Under the pieces are notes generated by a model that saw only the letters and a program-made list of their open reading frames with translations, was not told the DNA's origin and made no database searches. The position numbers and the translations under genes were made by a program. Shown here in pieces: positions 27,022 through 28,086 of a stretch of 28,086 bases of DNA. The first letter of the stretch is position 1; each line of letters starts with the position of its first letter. Location: IMG/VR virus record IMGVR_UViG_3300023702_000391, positions 1 through 28,086 of that record; one strand, given 5' to 3'. This DNA is from a virus.

Positions 27022-28002
27022 TTAAAATAGATCATCTTCTGTGATGCTCTTACTCTTTTTATTGTAGTCAACGCTTTTCTTGTAGAAAAAATCTCCTTCT
27101 TTTGTTCCAGTTATCTCTATGTCAAACCATTCTACAGACCTTAGCAGATTTTCATCAACTTCAAATATTGGTTTCATTCCTATCTTTTCTAAAGAGTTAT
27201 TAAATCTGTTTTTTATAAAGTGTTGTATTGTATTCTTAGGTAAAAAGTTAAGTTCACCTTTTTCAAAAATCCAATCTAGTATTCCACACTCAGCTATATA
27301 AGCCTTTTTACATGCTGAGTCAATTAAATCTTCAAACTCTACATCAAACCACTCAGGATTTTCCTTCTTTATGATATTAATAATCTCAGCTCCAAAGTTA
27401 CCATGTATCTCTTCTTCTTTACTAGTAGCCTCAACAACATTAGATATACCTTTGAATAGGTTCTTTTCTTTATTAAAGCTCATCATAATCAGAAACTGAC
27501 TGAATAGACTTACATGTTCTATAAATAAAGAAAACAAAAGTACAGACTTTGTATACATCTTATTATCTCTAGAGCGTGTACCATCTAGATATTTTTTTAA
27601 ATACTTAAGTCTACCTTCTATTGCAGGTACTTCAATAACTGATTGAAATTCTTTTTCTAATCCTAAGATTCTCAGTAGTTTAGCATATGCATCTTTATGT
27701 CTTACTTCAGATTCAGCAAATGTAAATCCTACATCACCAACTTCAGTGATAGGCATCCTTTTATATAAGTCACCCCAGAAAGTCTTTACGTTAACCTCTA
27801 TCTGAGCAATTGCTAGCATAGTCTTTTTAATAACATCTCTTTCAGCTGGTGTAATAGTTACTTTAAAATCTTGTATATCTTCAGTAAAATTAAATTCTGT
27901 ATCTATCCAATAAGAATGTCTAATTGCATCTTTATATGCTAACAGCTGCGGATATTCATAAGGAAGTATGTTTACTCTAGGTAAGAAAATGTTTTTATTC
28001 AT
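27022..28002 (-). CDS. nrdB: Class I ribonucleotide reductase small subunit
   Basis: A 326-aa diiron ferritin-like protein that generates the radical used by NrdA. Ligand pattern by comparison with E. coli R2: E69 (D84), E99-V-R-H102 with radical Tyr at Y106 (E115, H118, Y122), E162 (E204), and E197-E-I-H200 (E238, H241). W32 in Y-W-I-D-T-E matches W48. The C-terminus ends E-D-D-L-F, like the NrdA-docking tail of the family. It is the first gene of the minus-strand block. The ATG at 28002 follows an A-rich leader (ataataaaaaaaat). The frame stays open upstream to the window edge, but those 28 codons are unrelated to the family and cover a terminator hairpin, so I keep this start. Confidence 0.95.
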   Translation of the reverse strand: MNKNIFLPRVNILPYEYPQLLAYKDAIRHSYWIDTEFNFTEDIQDFKVTITPAERDVIKKTMLAIAQIEVNVKTFWGDLYKRMPITEVGDVGFTFAESEVRHKDAYAKLLRILGLEKEFQSVIEVPAIEGRLKYLKKYLDGTRSRDNKMYTKSVLLFSLFIEHVSLFSQFLIMMSFNKEKNLFKGISNVVEATSKEEEIHGNFGAEIINIIKKENPEWFDVEFEDLIDSACKKAYIAECGILDWIFEKGELNFLPKNTIQHFIKNRFNNSLEKIGMKPIFEVDENLLRSVEWFDIEITGTKEGDFFYKKSVDYNKKSKSITEDDLF

Positions 28003-28023
28003 ATTTTTTTTATTATTGAGGAT

Positions 28024-28056
28024 TAAAAAGCCACATCTTTGAATAAAAAGTGTGGC
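28024..28056 (-). terminator. Rho-independent terminator upstream of nrdB
   Basis: Read on the minus strand, GCCACA (complement of 28051-28056) pairs with TGTGGC (28030-28035). The stem extends through cttt/aaag (28037-28040 with 28047-28050) past one bulged base, followed by TTTTT. It most likely ends a minus-strand gene lying beyond the window edge, so nrdB would need its own promoter in the 20-odd bases after it, or readthrough. On the plus strand no T run follows, so it acts in one direction. Confidence 0.75.
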
Positions 28057-28086
28057 CGTTAGGTAATATAATTTACTAAAAATTAC

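Noticed and set aside
28064-28073. Third copy of the AT promoter-like element, minus strand
   Set aside because: Only 10 of the 14 bases match, and it lies before a terminator that would stop transcription ahead of nrdB; probably the end of another gene.
1-28086. Alternative genetic code (TAG or TGA reassigned), as in some crAss-like phages
   Set aside because: All genes, including one of 4799 codons, read through with the standard code, and every stop seen is TAA. The window gives no sign of recoding, though a genome-wide check of TAG and TGA use would be needed to exclude it.
1-28086. tRNA genes, CRISPR arrays, insertion sequences
   Set aside because: Almost all bases are coding, the gaps are under 90 bases, and none shows cloverleaf, regularly spaced repeats or transposase motifs.

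Overview
The window looks like part of a crAss-like phage genome (tailed Caudoviricetes infecting Bacteroidota). It is very AT-rich. Two giant genes of 14.4 kb and 5.8 kb follow a large structural-type gene. The 14.4 kb product carries the double-psi beta-barrel signature of the crAss-like virion RNA polymerase: an R-I-P-T strand followed by G-A-D-F-D-I-D, the counterpart of NRAPT...NADFDGD in cellular beta'. Start codons are preceded by A-rich leaders without Shine-Dalgarno sequences, as is usual in Bacteroidota. Coding is dense, every gene ends in TAA, and the standard code reads all genes without interruption.

Layout. The plus strand from 1 to 24810 is a late, virion-oriented block. It holds the 3' end of an unidentified protein, a 1136-aa internal virion or cargo-type protein, a 4798-aa multidomain polyprotein, a 1942-aa second giant protein, and a small holin-like membrane protein. 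The 4798-aa protein reads in order: hydrophobic ejection-type N-terminus, long helical region, HExxH metalloprotease, RNA polymerase core, and a small C-terminal domain bracketed by a duplicated linker. The 1942-aa protein has a degenerate copy of the metalloprotease fold, a RecB-like PD-(D/E)XK nuclease domain and a long tail. A hairpin at 24813-24835 flanked by A and T runs separates this block from a convergent minus-strand block. That block, in transcription order, is class I ribonucleotide reductase small subunit (nrdB), a small secreted protein, and the large subunit (nrdA). A terminator hairpin lies just upstream of nrdB and probably ends the preceding gene outside the window.

How the parts work together (inference from crAss-like biology). 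The giant proteins would be packaged in the virion and delivered with the DNA. The polymerase would transcribe early genes, and the protease and nuclease domains could process the polyprotein or act in the host on entry. The holin permits lysis. The reductase supplies dNTPs for an AT-rich genome.

The most interesting points are the protease and polymerase within one 4798-aa chain, the paired intact and degenerate protease domains in neighbouring giant proteins, the nuclease domain inside a virion-type protein, the C-terminal domain flanked by a repeated linker, and the secreted protein between the two reductase genes.
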